64,000 nt of DNA, taken from contig JAUJYZ010000740.1 in NCBI GenBank assembly GCA_033675265.1, forward strand, positions 186,001 to 250,000, read 5' to 3'. The DNA comes from Actinostola sp. cb2023 (lineage: Eukaryota; Cnidaria; Anthozoa; Actiniaria; Actinostolidae). Below, in pieces: positions 1 to 27,659 of this stretch (its first letter is position 1; every line of letters starts with the position of its first letter). The position numbers and the translations under genes were made by a program. The notes under the pieces were generated by a model. That model saw nothing but the letters and a program-made list of their open reading frames with translations, was not told the origin of the DNA and did not search any database.

Positions 1-240
1 TTATAGTAAGCTTACATGGAGAATGGAGGTGTATGTAGGTGGGTGGGGTGTTTAGAACTACTACAATGATAGCCGAGGGGTTGTAAGATGTTTTTAGTAT
101 CATGAAGTGATGTTGGCAGCTTATACATGTACCTTGCAATTTTGCCAACAACCCCCCCCCCCCCCCCCCCACATACTTGTGCCTGCATGTCCATGTAATT
201 CACATTGTAATATTCATTCAAAAGTTGTCTATTCTAACAG

Positions 241-16666
<16,426 letters not shown>

Positions 16667-17367
16667 GCTAGAATTGGTAGACCACGCCGTTTCTCCGACC
16701 CATCGACAACTTGTTCCGACTCCTTTTAAATCAATCAAACAAAATATTAAATTATTGACAAAAATAATTAAAAACGAAAGAAACGGTGTTTTAAAAATGC
16801 CAGAAAACTGCATTATCATGTCCCTAGCCTGCGAATACAACCGCTTTTTGGGAGACCCATGTGGCTCCACCGCCAAAAAGCGGCTGTATTCGCAGGCTAG
16901 CTTGTCCCTTGTCCTCGGAAGAGCAAATGTATCTAATTATTAAGGTTTGGTGCGTTCATTATCGTATTCTTGCAGAACCTTGATCATGATCGTTCTTCTC
17001 GTTACTCCGTAGTGCATGGTTCTCGTCTGACTAGAATGCGGAATTATACACCTTCATTAATCGTTAACGGTGAAGTGCGCTTGAAGTAGGTTTGGACTGC
17101 AAAGTTAATTTTAATTCTCATTGTATTCAATGGTAAGCTGAGCATTTGATTTAAACCGAGAGAAAAAGCCAGTGAATTTCGGCTATCTTCAGCTTCCACT
17201 GCTTCCATAGCGCTGTTGTAAGACATCTCCACTACGTACAACTTGTTAGTACACATAATTGTATATGTAGAAATATAAGTACAATTATCATTCACATTAT
17301 TTTCTCCGTGATTTTCAGTGGTCGAGAGACGACTACGTCACTGCGGATAACTTCCTACGAATAAGTG
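16667..17367. other. MARS1 3' flank with small hairpin repeat
   Basis: After the MARS1 stop there is an ATTAAA at about 16746 that could serve as polyadenylation signal. At 16824-16901 a hairpin repeat pairs CTAGCCTGCGAATAC with its complement around AACCGCTTTTTGG. The remainder to the retrotransposon border shows nothing recognisable. Confidence 0.5.
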
Positions 17368-18683
17368 CTCTCGTCTAATTTACTATCCCAATCAAAACCC
17401 GTGCACCCCCCAACCTCAAAACAAAACCAAGAACCATATGTTGTTTGTCGCGTGCTCGCTGAAGACTGCACGGAGATTTTATTAGAAGAATCAGTCAAGG
17501 AAGAGCCTAATAGACAAAAGTCATATATAATAACTATAATAAAGGAGAGTGAGTACGAGCATCCATAGGATGAAAAAACCTCTGCGTGCTCGTTACGATA
17601 ACGAGGAAAAATTCCAGCCCCATGGACCACACTCTCCGACCTGCTGGGCTCGGCCAAAAACAAAATCCCTAAAGCTCTCGAAACAGAGAGCATATTGTCT
17701 AAATTGTCCTTAATATAGCCATCTTTGGCATTCTCGCTGGACCATCTTCCGTGTCTCTTAAAAAGTCTATCGGGAATACCCGCATTCGCCGCAGCAGAGG
17801 CTCCACCAGCTCTCAAACTATGAACTCCTATAGTGGAAACGTCTGTAAAGTCTTTGAAGGCGTCCCTGATAAGCTCCCTCACTCTCGTATAACTGATGCT
17901 TTTGGCGAAGTTTGGAAGACGAGGCAGGCGGAGAAATCGCTCGAAATAAAGGCAAGTCATCATCCAAGTTGATATCAGCTGCGCCAATATAGAGTTCCAA
18001 GGTTTTAACGGGGCACGTGACCAGGCCGGATCGAGCAATCGTCACCCATGCACCTTCGAGCAGCTGGTCTGTCTTGGACGATTCGACGAAAATTCTACAA
18101 AAAGAAGAGGAAAACTTCACGTCACATGCCCTAATTTTAACCAAATCACTGAAACGAAAAAATCCCGCGTAACCTAATAAACACAAGGCTACAGTTCTTT
18201 TAAAAATCCATCAAGGAAGGACACTTGTCTTTGATTTTTGACTCGACCAACATCTTCAGCATCTCTGCTGTAATAGGTTCTTTTTTGAGTTTTGGTCTTC
18301 CCAAGATTCTTTGAGAGGCAGAGCACATAGACGAGACTAGAGGATGGGAAGAAATCTTCGAAAGGCCTCCCAACTGCAGCGCCCAGTCGATGCTGTAGAC
18401 TGCATTAAGAATAGGTGAGGGAGACGTAGCACCTTGAATAAGACATTGGAGATAAACTGCCACCAAAAATGGATTAGCTCTGGAAACGCACAAACATGAT
18501 TTACACTAGGCTACACCACCGCTTCCAACGCTTGAAACCTGATAAGTAGGTCCTCACGGTACCGCTAGCCTTGGAGGCAACAACTGATTCTTTTACGCGT
18601 TTGGCTGTCTCTTGAAGATGATCTGGAATTGCAGCGCTGAACTCCTGCCACATACAAGACTGAAACACATCTGAAAAACACAA
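17355..18683 (-). pseudogene. Tyrosine recombinase (DIRS/Ngaro-type), frameshifted
   Basis: Integrase-like recombinase that would insert a circular retrotransposon DNA. The frame is broken into segments 18501-18683, 18200-18493, 17818-18186 and 17355-18038. One break, near 18200, is an extra T in a T-run. Another falls between the SPP and LPNF segments, near 17930. The N-terminal core-binding part has TVRTYLSGFKRWKRW. Catalytic positions visible: Arg in GYAGFFRFSDL, His-x-x-Arg in HSLRAGGASAAANAG, the second His in HGRW and the nucleophile Tyr in AKDGYI. A polypyrimidine-AG (TTTTTCAG) directly precedes the first ATG, so splicing is possible. All catalytic residues survive although the frame does not. 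Confidence 0.87.
17368..17476 (-). repeat. Split direct repeat B2
   Basis: About 107 bp nearly identical to 25797-25905, both containing TCGTCTAATTTACTATCCC and CATATGTTGTTTGTCGCG. This copy lies directly downstream of the recombinase reading frame on the - strand. The recombinase ORF actually runs on through it. Confidence 0.88.
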
Positions 18684-18839
18684 AAACTTGCAACAACATT
18701 AACACGCTAATCACAACGATTCAGTATGGAAAAAATAAATTAAAATAAAATAAAAATCCCTCCTATTGAGGAGCAAGGGCAAACGAAGTCAACTACAAGG
18801 AAGGGGAATTTAACATTCAAAAAGGTTTATTGGCACTTC

Positions 18840-19170
18840 AATCCCCATTTTACTTCAAGTTTACGGGCACATCACGTCCCAATATCACTGCAATTTTATG
18901 GGCACATCACGTCCCTACGGGCACATCACGTCCCTATCATACATAATATATATAACGGGTACATCACGACCCAATATTACTGCAATTTTATGGGCACATC
19001 GCGTCCCTACGGGCACATCACGTCCCAAATTTACTTAACGTTAACAGGAATACCATATTCCAATTTAATTTAATATAAATGGGCACAACACGACCCTTCA
19101 AACGGTCAATTACAATTTATCTCTCTCTGAAGATACAAAAGTTACCAATTTGGAAACAGGGCACAGATCG
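18840..19170. repeat. Array of 16-bp GGGCACATCACGTCCC words
   Basis: Seven or eight direct copies, some with one change, are spaced irregularly between A2 and the recombinase gene. Each is an imperfect palindrome (GGG-CACATCACGT-CCC). Spacers repeat AATATCACTGCAATTTTAT. Function unknown. The position would suit a promoter or protein-binding array for the recombinase transcript. Confidence 0.75.
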
Positions 19171-19268
19171 TCCCAACCATTCAGCAAACAATTGCATTCC
19201 TTGGAAAACACTGAAACCAAGAGAACAAAACAAAATTGTAAACAATCAAACATCAAAGAGTCCATCAA

Positions 19269-19335
19269 AATTTAAGACGTTCAGTCTCCAGAAGAGAGCA
19301 CCAAGAGGACGCACCCTTAAACAAACGACCCTTAA
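19269..19335 (-). repeat. Split direct repeat A2, proximal fragment
   Basis: Matches 30806-30870 (TTAAGACGTTCAGTCTCCAG through AACGACCCTTAA). It is cut from its other part by the 5-kb inverted-repeat element. In A1 this sequence stops just before the gag ATG. Confidence 0.85.
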
Positions 19336-20106
19336 CGTCTCTTTAAAAACCTCTCAGTCGTTTTCGCTTCTAAAATAAATCTCTCCCAAACTCTAGCTAA
19401 TGAAAGACTATATCAAGGTTATTACTAAAACGGGTTTGGTTTGCTTCAATATTTTTATTTTATTTTATTTTATTTTTTGAAATGATTCCGTCTGAGAGCT
19501 GGTCAAGAGGTCAAATTTGCATGAAATTATGCCATGACTTCTTTACGGCGCTGTACAAACTTCGTCTCGCATTATGCAGCGAAACTTTTTATATCATGTT
19601 GTAGATAAATGTATCTAGTTTGTCTAGAGGTAAAGCGTTATTAATCGGTTCAGCCGTTTATGAGAAAATTAGTTGATAATTAACCCCACTAAGATCTAAC
19701 TGAACGGCGGCTCAAAATTACCCAACTTTACTCGATTATTTTGCAAAAGTGGCACCTCGCTGGACTCTCTCATTGACACAATCGGATTGAACATCATTTC
19801 ATTTACACAAATCTGTAAAAACCGGTGTACGTTTTGGATATTTCAAAAGTTACGACAATTTCAGTTGGTGCATGTTAGACGATTTACGAATATTAATTAG
19901 GTGCAATATGATCTTAGATATCTTATCCATATGAAAACAGCTTACCTCCTTCCTAAATCGCTCATGTTTCCCAATTTACCCATGCTAGACTTCATTCCAG
20001 GTCAACATTTCCAAATACAGCCACAGGTAGCCCAAGCTATTAATGAGAGGCTTGTATCGAGCTATATATAAGAGTTTGTATGGGACCTTAGGCTCTGGTC
20101 GATAAT

Positions 20107-20927
20107 TACTCGGGCCCAGGCCGCAGGCCGCCCGAGTTAGAAAATGCGGATTTCGGTTGTAGTAGTAGTAGTAGTAGTAGTTTTGTTCGGCTCCAAAATG
20201 ACGAGTATGCGACGTATTTAATCGTATCCGGAGTTTCAAGATTACTCAGCAGATTTGAAAAGATAAACGAGAAACAGGACTCAAGTAGATTTTGAATCTT
20301 AGTTTTGAAAGCAGCTGTAGATCTTCAAGCTATTAAAAGGTCAGGATTCTAGTTCATCGTTCAATGACTAGAAGTGGTAAAAGGACTAGAAGCTCGCTTA
20401 AAATATATATATTTTAAAACAAACGCGAGGCCGTTATCGGAACCATCTGACCTATGCAACCTCAAGACGTATCATGTTCGTACTCACCGGACTAATAGTC
20501 TCCCTCGTCACTCAACTGTCACTGATTGTCATGACGTCAGAGAAATTATATTGTATTGAAGAAGATGTCCTTGTTTTATTCGACGTTCGAACCGTAACTC
20601 GAACCCGAACTCGATTCCAAACTCGACGTTTCGGGATCTGAAGCTAGAGAGGGGGCCTTTACACAAACTCATCAAAATCAAATCAATTGAACTCAAAGTC
20701 AAAAGGTAATCAAATGAACTCAAAGGCAAATCAAATGAACTCGACACATACATGTATATACATAGTCTCCCTCGTCACGCAACTGTCAGTCATTGTCAGG
20801 TCTCTCCTCGCGCAGCTGACATTGTCCTTGTTCTTCAACCAACTGGCATTCATTTTCAAGTACTTCCTCGAACAACTGACATTTTCCTTTTCACAATGCC
20901 CGAGTGAACGCTCATTGAGCGTCTTGT
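20107..20927. mobile_element. Helentron-like non-autonomous element, copy 2
   Basis: Nearly identical to 15004-15829, with the same ends and 3' stem-loop. It sits in the left arm of the 5-kb element. The right arm keeps the empty site, GATAATTCCG in complement at 22580-22589, which proves clean insertion between T and T without duplication. Confidence 0.78.
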
Positions 20928-21072
20928 TCCGTAAATAATAGGGCAAATAAACTCTAACCTTCCAGTAGTGTTGTTTGTGTCCTTATTGATCTCTGGTAGC
21001 GATTTCAGGGAAATCCCGCGATTTTTAGCCGAGCTCTCCTCCTACTACTAAGAAGAAGGAAAGGTAGGACAC

Positions 21073-21366
21073 TCAGCAATGGCCGATCGGCTGATCCATC
21101 TCGAAAATCAATTTTTTTCTCCTACTAAACCACCTCCCCTTGCTTCGATACTCTGCAGCACGAATGGCAGATAGATTACCTCGAGGTTTGTCAAAAAAAG
21201 TCCGATAAAACTTCTCCTGCGGAGGCAGCAATCCAGCGAGATCATCGAATAAACGGCCATTTCGAGACGCCAAAAGCCGTGGCAAGGAAAAGCTGTGCAG
21301 GGCGGAAGCCGTTGAGGCGCGGTTGGCCTGGACACGAGCCAAATTCCTTCGAACGAGTGTCCCCAT
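21073..21366 (-). CDS. 97-residue ORF, unknown, divergent partner in 5-kb element
   Basis: Starts MGTLVRRNLARVQANRAST and ends EMDQPIGHC. The N-terminus is basic, rich in Arg and Ala and poor in acids, like a mitochondrial presequence. The centre has FDDLAGLLPPQEKFYRTFFD. I do not recognise the family, and the product could continue through splicing. It starts 176 bp from the start of the opposite gene at 21543, so the two would share a bidirectional promoter. The part of the element outside the arms is almost entirely occupied by this pair. Confidence 0.45.
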   Translation of the reverse strand: MGTLVRRNLARVQANRASTASALHSFSLPRLLASRNGRLFDDLAGLLPPQEKFYRTFFDKPRGNLSAIRAAEYRSKGRWFSRRKKLIFEMDQPIGHC

Positions 21367-21542
21367 GGTCTGGAAATGCTAAACCCAAATATAGACTCAG
21401 CCCCCCAGGGAACGAAAAATTTGTAAACACCATTGTTTCTTTCGGCCAATGAAATTCTAGAAAGTAATTCAAATTTATCGGCGAACGAGTTTTCCCTGTG
21501 TGTTTTTGTTCTCGAACTATTGTTACGTTTAAAAGCTTTATA

Positions 21543-22235
21543 ATGCTGTCCACTTTGAAAAGAAGACAAAGCGAAGACTTTTTCAAAGAAGCTAAGAAGA
21601 AAAATCACATCTCAGTTGCGTTTTACGCTAGAATTAAAACGTGGTAAGTCTATTATTAATTGTCTCGTACGGAACGGTTAATCTGCTAAATTTCATAAAT
21701 TTTGAATCACGTAAACATTTCTTTCTGCAGGCTGCTCTGTAATTACGAAACATACGAAGGGAGTTTTACTTCACGCGATGATATTCTTAATCATTTGCAA
21801 ACGGAGAAACTTAGCACGGCTGCGAGGGAGACTAGGGACCTATTGACAAAGTGTATTTTGGGCCGTGCAATAAACGAACTCTGGTGCAGTGATCATACAA
21901 ACGGAGTAACCGCTACCCAACGTTCATTTAAACGAGTCGGTAAATCTCTTCGGCTTTGGGGATATAAAGATTTGAAGAAAAAAACAGATCTAGAGATGGC
22001 TTCCACAGACCAAACGACAAATTCCCTAGAAAAAGAGTGGAGTTGTTTTGAGGCAGATTTGATGGCTACAGGAATTGGTTGGCAAATGAAGAAGAACAGT
22101 AAATATTCTATCAGCTGTATACATCTGACGGATTATTCCTTTAACGGACAGAGGGCTCTTGAGTTAGAACTCTGCAAAAAATCGTATGAATACGTACGTG
22201 TGAACAACAAACACTTGTCAAATCGGACTGAATAA
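21543..22235 (+). CDS. RFX-like DNA-binding protein, two exons, cargo of 5-kb element
   Basis: Exons 21543-21643 and 21731-22235 join in phase through GTAAGT and TTTCTGCAG, giving 201 residues. The splice lies inside a Trp codon. Residues about 33-118 resemble the RFX winged-helix domain: WLLCNYETYEG matches the RFX WLL-NYE-x-x-EG start, followed by an Arg-containing helix with ILNHL. Near the end QRSFKRVGKSLRLWGY matches the recognition hairpin that normally ends SKYHYYG. Residues after about 120 are unrecognised. An intact ORF plus an intron suggests capture of a genomic gene rather than of a cDNA. The match is by eye. A real RFX domain is about 76 residues and the spacing here is slightly longer. 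Confidence 0.58.
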
Positions 22236-23215
22236 CGCGATCCAAATTACGCTTTACCTCGCCATGTCTTGAATCTTGGTAGCCAGTTACATTCTTGACT
22301 TCGATGTCTACGCAGTTTAAACTAAAATCAACATTCGCTTGAACGATCGAACGATCGAACAAGCCGGTATAAAATCCAACATTCACCTCACATTGTTGAC
22401 ACGGTTTCGTTGACACTGGTTTTACGGGCTTTCCACTACAGCACATGGCCTCTACTTTCTAGAATTTCATTGGCCGAAAGAAACAAAATCGCGGGATTTC
22501 CCTGAAATCGCTACCAGAGATCAATAAGGACACAAACAACACTACTGGAAGGTTAGAGTTTATTTGCCCTATTATTTACGGAATTATCGACCAGAGCCTA
22601 AGGTCCCATACAAACTCTTATATATAGCTCGATACAAGCCTCTCATTAATAGCTTGGGCTACCTGTGATTGATATTCGTAAATCGTCTAACATGCACCAA
22701 CTGAAATTGTCGTAACTTTTGAAATATCCAAAACGTACACAGGTTTTTACAGATTTGTGTAAATGAAATGATGTTCAATCCGATTGTGTCAATGAGAGAG
22801 TCCAGCGAGGTGCCACTTTTGCAAAATAATCGAGTAAAGTTGGGTAATTTTGAGCCGCCGTTCAGTTAGATCTTAGTGGGGTTAATTATCAACTAATTTT
22901 CTCATAAACGGCTGAACCGATTGAATAACGCTTTACCTCTAGACAAACTAGATACATTTATCTACAACATGATATAAAAAGTTTCGCTGCATAATGCGAG
23001 ACGAAGTTTGTACAGCGCCGTAAAGAAGTGCATAATTTCATGCAAATTTGACCTCTGACCAGCTCTCAGACGGAATCATTTCAAAAAATAAAATAAAATA
23101 AAAATATTTTGAAGCAAACCAAACCCGTTTTAGTAATAACCTTGATATAGTCTTTCATTAGCTAGAGTTTGGGAGATATTTATTTTAGAAGCGAAAACGA
23201 CTGAGAGGTTTTTAA

Positions 23216-24356
23216 AGGGGCACTGTCACGACACGCGCATGCGCGAATCTTGGCTTCAATCTTGAAATCGTTAACCAACGCTTTCAAGAGACCCGAGGAA
23301 AATTCAAATTCAGTGTGTTAATATATCGAATGATATCATTGTAATCCTTGCACTCTAGAAGATTATACTTATTCAGTACTTAGACTGATTGTTGTTTCGT
23401 ATTTGGAGGTAGTTATTTTTGGTTTGAAGTCCAATTTTATACGCTTTTTATTTAATCGGCGAGAGCGATGGCGATGGCTTCTCATGGCGGCCGCCGGGAA
23501 GTAGTGGTTGACAACGAATGTATTCAGGCGACAGATTTATAAGTTTTGGTTTACTGGAAAGATAGAATACGGTTATACTACAGATTCTGAGTTCGGTATA
23601 CTTCTCTTTAACAGCTCTGGAGTACCAAAGGAGGTAGGAAAATATTCCGAATGACAACAACAATGTTTGACAACGAGTTCATTGACTTATATTCACTCGA
23701 ATTATTATGTTCTCAAAAAGAACTCAGTTGTATACATCATAATGTATTCCTTCGAGTTCATATGAACTGAAGCTATTGCAAACAACTGTCATATTGTATG
23801 AGTTTTTTATTTCTGCGTGAGGTTTAGAAGTAGTGACACAACGACAAAGAGAACTCGATCAGTTGAGATTGACCTTCATACTTTTCACACGGGAATTATA
23901 TTGTGCAGTTCTTTTTGCACTCTTTTGTACTCTTACAATTTAAGAAAACACAAGTACCTTATACAGTAGTGACATGTACATCTTCGTTAGTCTTTTTTGA
24001 AGCAAAGAAGTAATACGGACTTGGTTTTTAGCGATGTGAAATGTGAATAACTTCATCTGAGACCTGAGTTGTCACCTCGGATTGTCTGCTATTTATCGAC
24101 GTTCCTTCATCAGAAGTCGCCATAATAAGTACTTATTTCATGAAATATTTAGGTCACACGCTGTAAAGGTTGTATATTTTGAATAACTTGGAAGCACTCT
24201 GCGAAAACTTGATCGTAAAACACTTTCAAAACACAACATTGAAATTTACTAGCGCGATTCTCTTCGTAAACAGACGAGTTCGTTGACTTCTGCATATCAT
24301 TAAAATCTCTGAATATCATTAAAATTGACGCATGCGCGCGTCGTGACAGTGCCCCT
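23216..24356. mobile_element. 1.1-kb TTAA-flanked MITE in right arm of 5-kb element
   Basis: TTAA at 23212-23215 and 24357-24360. The terminal repeats start AGGGGCACTGTCACGAC and carry CGCGCATGCG. The left arm of the host element holds the empty site (CTCTTTAAAAACCTC near 19340), so the insertion is directly demonstrated. It contains no convincing ORF. Confidence 0.9.
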
Positions 24357-24387
24357 TTAAAGAGACGGCCAGTTAAATACCTTTATA

Positions 24388-25726
24388 ATATTCATTAATA
24401 ATTCATTAGGCAGCTGTCCAATCTGTGCTCAGCATTCTGGTCACGTGGCTACCTTGTAACTCCCATACAATTTCCAAGAAACTAAAAGCACGGGGAGGGC
24501 TTGAATAGTTGGCAGGGAATAGGTGGGGTTGATTAATTACTGCAATTGTTCAAAAGTATGATACAGAATAGTAATAAAGCTTATTAGTATTCTGTATCTG
24601 ATACAGAATACTAATAGACCTTATTAGTATTCTGTATCAGATACAGAATACTAATAAGTTCTATATGTATTCTGTATCGATCAATGCATTATATGAGAGG
24701 AACAATACATTATCCTAAAAGCTAATTAAGAAAAATCAGTACACGTTAGATTTTGTTCCGCAGTTTCTTTAATGTAACTCCCTTCCTCTATTGGAGCTTA
24801 GCACCTTCACCGTTTTAACTTACTTACTAATGATACAATCATTGGATTTCTAGCTTTGTGCGGCAATACTTTCACAATCTCAGATAAATTATAACAAACT
24901 TTGAAAGACACGAGATTACTTCAAATTAAGGACTTCGCACAGTTCTCGCTAAATATTGCGTTACTTGCTACATTATTCTTTTCAAGAACCTCGAATTAGA
25001 AGATGGTAAAGTATATAATGTAGTCGAACTAGAACTTCATACGGAATTTATGTGTCAAAAGATAGTCAATATATATACTCTTTCCTTGCTACCTTGTTAT
25101 TACGAGACATCTGCCAGAAATCTTTACACTCCACTTCGGTGCTAGTTTGGGCACATTCCCTCAATAACTGACTCTCTTGTGATGCACTTTTGGCAGTTTA
25201 CGAAAATTGTCAGCCATCGTCTCAAATGCCCGTCTTAGCTCTATATGACCCTCCTGTGAGAACTGTTCTTGATTTGATTGAAAATAATCAAAACTCCGTT
25301 CGCATTCACAATTAAAGCGCCCTTTGAAAACCAAACAAAAGCTAGGTGTAAATGTATTCTAAATGAAAAAGCAGGCATATTACATATTTGCCGTATTTGT
25401 TCTTTGTATATGTCTTAATGAGCAATCGATATCTTAACTAAGCTATAATATGAAACTGCCTTCATTGTTTAGTGCGGTCAAGCAATCGGAATGAGAATTG
25501 AATGCTGAAAGAACAGTGAGTTATTTAATTATTATATTCTTTTCATCTCAATCAGATATTGACTACAATTCTGGTTGAAACGCCTACCTGGTTCAAACAA
25601 TGATTAAGCAATATCATAAGTATTTTACAATATTCGTGACAATGTTGTATCTTATTTACAATCTCTCGCCTTCGGCTCGAGATTGTAAATAAGATACAAC
25701 ATTGCCACTCATATTGTAAATAATAC
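24388..25726. mobile_element. 1.3-kb insertion with TTATA duplication
   Basis: TTATA occurs at 24383-24387 and again at 25727-25731. The paralogous repeat A1 has the uninterrupted site (CCTTTATAGAATCCC). The ends show no clear inverted repeat. The interior has the palindrome series 24558-24690 and, at the right end, a 110-bp hairpin. Superfamily unknown. Confidence 0.7.
24558..24690. repeat. Three consecutive palindromes
   Basis: GATACAGAATACTAATA alternates with its complement TATTAGTATTCTGTATC three times, so each half can pair with either neighbour. It lies inside insertion 24388-25726. Confidence 0.85.
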
Positions 25727-25731
25727 TTATA
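25617..25731. repeat. Hairpin with TCGCCTTCGGCTCGA loop region
   Basis: About 45-nt arms (left TACAATATTCGTGACAATG, right CATTGCCACTCATATTGTA) pair around a GC-rich centre. Similar designs occur at 31039-31195 and 49493-49635. Confidence 0.75.
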
Positions 25732-25796
25732 GAATCCCAAGGGGAACAGACGAGAGCATATTTTTTCTCTAATTTTCAAAACGAGAAAAAATTCAT

Positions 25797-25905
25797 CTCT
25801 CGTCTAATTTACTATCCCAATCAAAACCCGTGCACCCCCCAACCTCAAAACAAAACCAACAACCATATGTTGTTTGTCGCGTGCTCGCTGAAGACTGCAC
25901 GGACC
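25797..25905 (-). repeat. Split direct repeat B1
   Basis: Nearly identical to 17368-17476. It lies about 90 nt after the end of the RT-RNase H frame on the - strand and directly abuts A2. Confidence 0.88.
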
Positions 25906-26009
25906 AAGAGTACAAAGAAGGCCACTGACCAAAGACGAAGACGAGCTGGAAAAGACAATAATCATTAATTAATGCAAGTAAGTACCTTAACTCAAAAACA
26001 AATCCTTAA

Positions 26010-27659
26010 GGTGGCTGGACTGGGTTTTTAGGTGGCGTTACCTTCCATGTTTGAACGGAAAATACGTTGCTGCTGACAAACTATTTTAAAATCAATTTTT
26101 ATACCAAGTCTAGAGATAGATTAAAGTTTGCCATGATGTTTCATCATGATCGGAGTTATTCTAGCGCCAAAATGACGTTATTACGCTTTTTGAATAAATT
26201 CGATTTTCAGAGAGTGTAGAGTTTTGTTTAAAAAATTGTCTTCAAGACATAAAGTTCACATGGTCGTCTTCAAGTTTACGAAGTTTCGATGATTATTTCT
26301 ATGGAAGCGTTTGCAAATAGATCGAATCGGAACTTTTTGGTAGCGAATTTGTAAACAATCCTAAACAATTGTGTCGGGTGCCCGAAAACTTCACTTTATG
26401 GACTTTAAGTAAACTTCTTTTGAGCTCATATTGTTCTGCAACCTTTTCGGGATTCATTTTAGTAAACGGAAGGAAATCGCTTCATTCGATTTCGAAAAAT
26501 ACGAGTTCCAGTAAAGATATGCATTTTGTCTTTTGTCAAAGATTTCACTTGTCTTTACTGAAAGGGGTAAAACTGAAAAATGCGGTGATGAATTGTTCTC
26601 GAACTACCAAGTCAATTAGTTTAGATAGCACATTCAATAACCCTGAAGTTTCAAGTTCATTGAAACACTTTAACACGGTCAAATATTATTCTCAAATCCG
26701 AAGACTTTTGCATGCCCATTTCTAGAGTATGACAACCGCATCTTATTTGTGTTATGTTTTCTTTGTCATGCATCTCTATTGTACAGAATACTTGCTAAAG
26801 TTGTGCATTCCAACACACCATGCATTACATGCAGCGCCTGACTACCTTCCGAGTCCCGTCCGAGTATGATTATGGGCATTGTCACACAATTGTATTATAT
26901 TATTATATTATCATACTCGGACAATGCATGGTGTGTTGGAATGCACAACTTTAGCAAGTATTCTGTACAATAGAGATGCATGACAAAGAAAACATAACAC
27001 AAATAAGATGCGGTTGTCATACTCTAGAAATGGGCATGCAAAAGTCTTCGGATTTGAGAATAATATTTGACCGTGTTAAAGTGTTTCAATGAACTTGAAA
27101 CTTCAGGGTTATTGAATGTGCTATCTAAACTAATTGACTTGGTAGTTCGAGAAAAATTCATCACCGCATTTTTCAGTTTTACCCCTTTCAGTAAAGACAA
27201 GTGAAATCTTTGACAAAAGACAAAATGCATATCTTTACTGGAACTCGTATTTTTCGAAAACAAATGAAGCGATTTCCTTCCGTTTACTAAAATGAATCCC
27301 GAAAAGGTTGCAGAACAATATGAGCTCAAAAGAAGTTTACTTAAAGTCCATAAAGCGAAGTTTTCGGGCACCCGACACAATTGTTTAGGATTGTTTACAA
27401 ATTCGCTACCAAAAAGTTCCGATTCGATGTATTTGCAAACGCTTCCATAGAAATCATCGAAACTTCGTAACCAAATTTTTTAAACAAAACTCTACTGACA
27501 CTCTGAAAATCGAATTTATTCAAAAAGCGTAATAACGTCATTTTGGCGCTAGAATAACTCCGATCATGATGAAACATATATCATGGCAAACTTTAATCTA
27601 TCTCTAGACTTGGTATAAAAATTGAAGGTAACGCCACCTAAAAACCCAGTCCAGCCACC
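26010..27659. mobile_element. 1.65-kb TTAA-flanked foldback element
   Basis: TTAA at 26006-26009 and 27660-27663. Ends GGTGGCTGGACTGGG and complement. The two halves are mirror copies with a small centre near 26865-26915, so nearly the whole element is one inverted repeat. Each arm encodes the same 118-residue ORF on opposite strands (26369-26725 and 27024-27380), which I regard as fortuitous. It splits the RT-RNase H gene between the codons for LALR and ICF. Confidence 0.9.

Larger units (their letters stand above)
19336..24372. mobile_element. 5-kb TTAA-flanked long-inverted-repeat element with cargo ORFs
   Basis: Bordered by TTAA at 19332-19335 and 24373-24376. The unoccupied site CGACCCTTAAATACC survives in the paralogous repeat A1 near 30866. 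The arms are about 740-850 bp: left 19336-20106 plus 20928-21027, right 22486-23215 plus 24357-24372. The left arm has about 116 bp that the right lacks. The left tip lacks the CTGGC present at the right tip. Between the arms lie two divergent ORFs (21073-21366 minus, 21543-22235 plus). There is no piggyBac transposase, so the element is non-autonomous or uses an unrecognised mechanism. The left arm contains a Helentron-like insertion and the right arm a 1.1-kb MITE. Confidence 0.85.

Noticed and set aside
21108..21608. 166-residue - strand ORF overlapping the divergent gene pair
   Set aside because: It overlaps the RFX-like first exon and the 97-residue ORF in another frame and has no recognisable domain.
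26369..27380. Two identical 118-residue ORFs on opposite strands
   Set aside because: They are mirror images in the arms of a foldback element, with no recognisable domain. Their duplication follows from the palindrome, not from selection.
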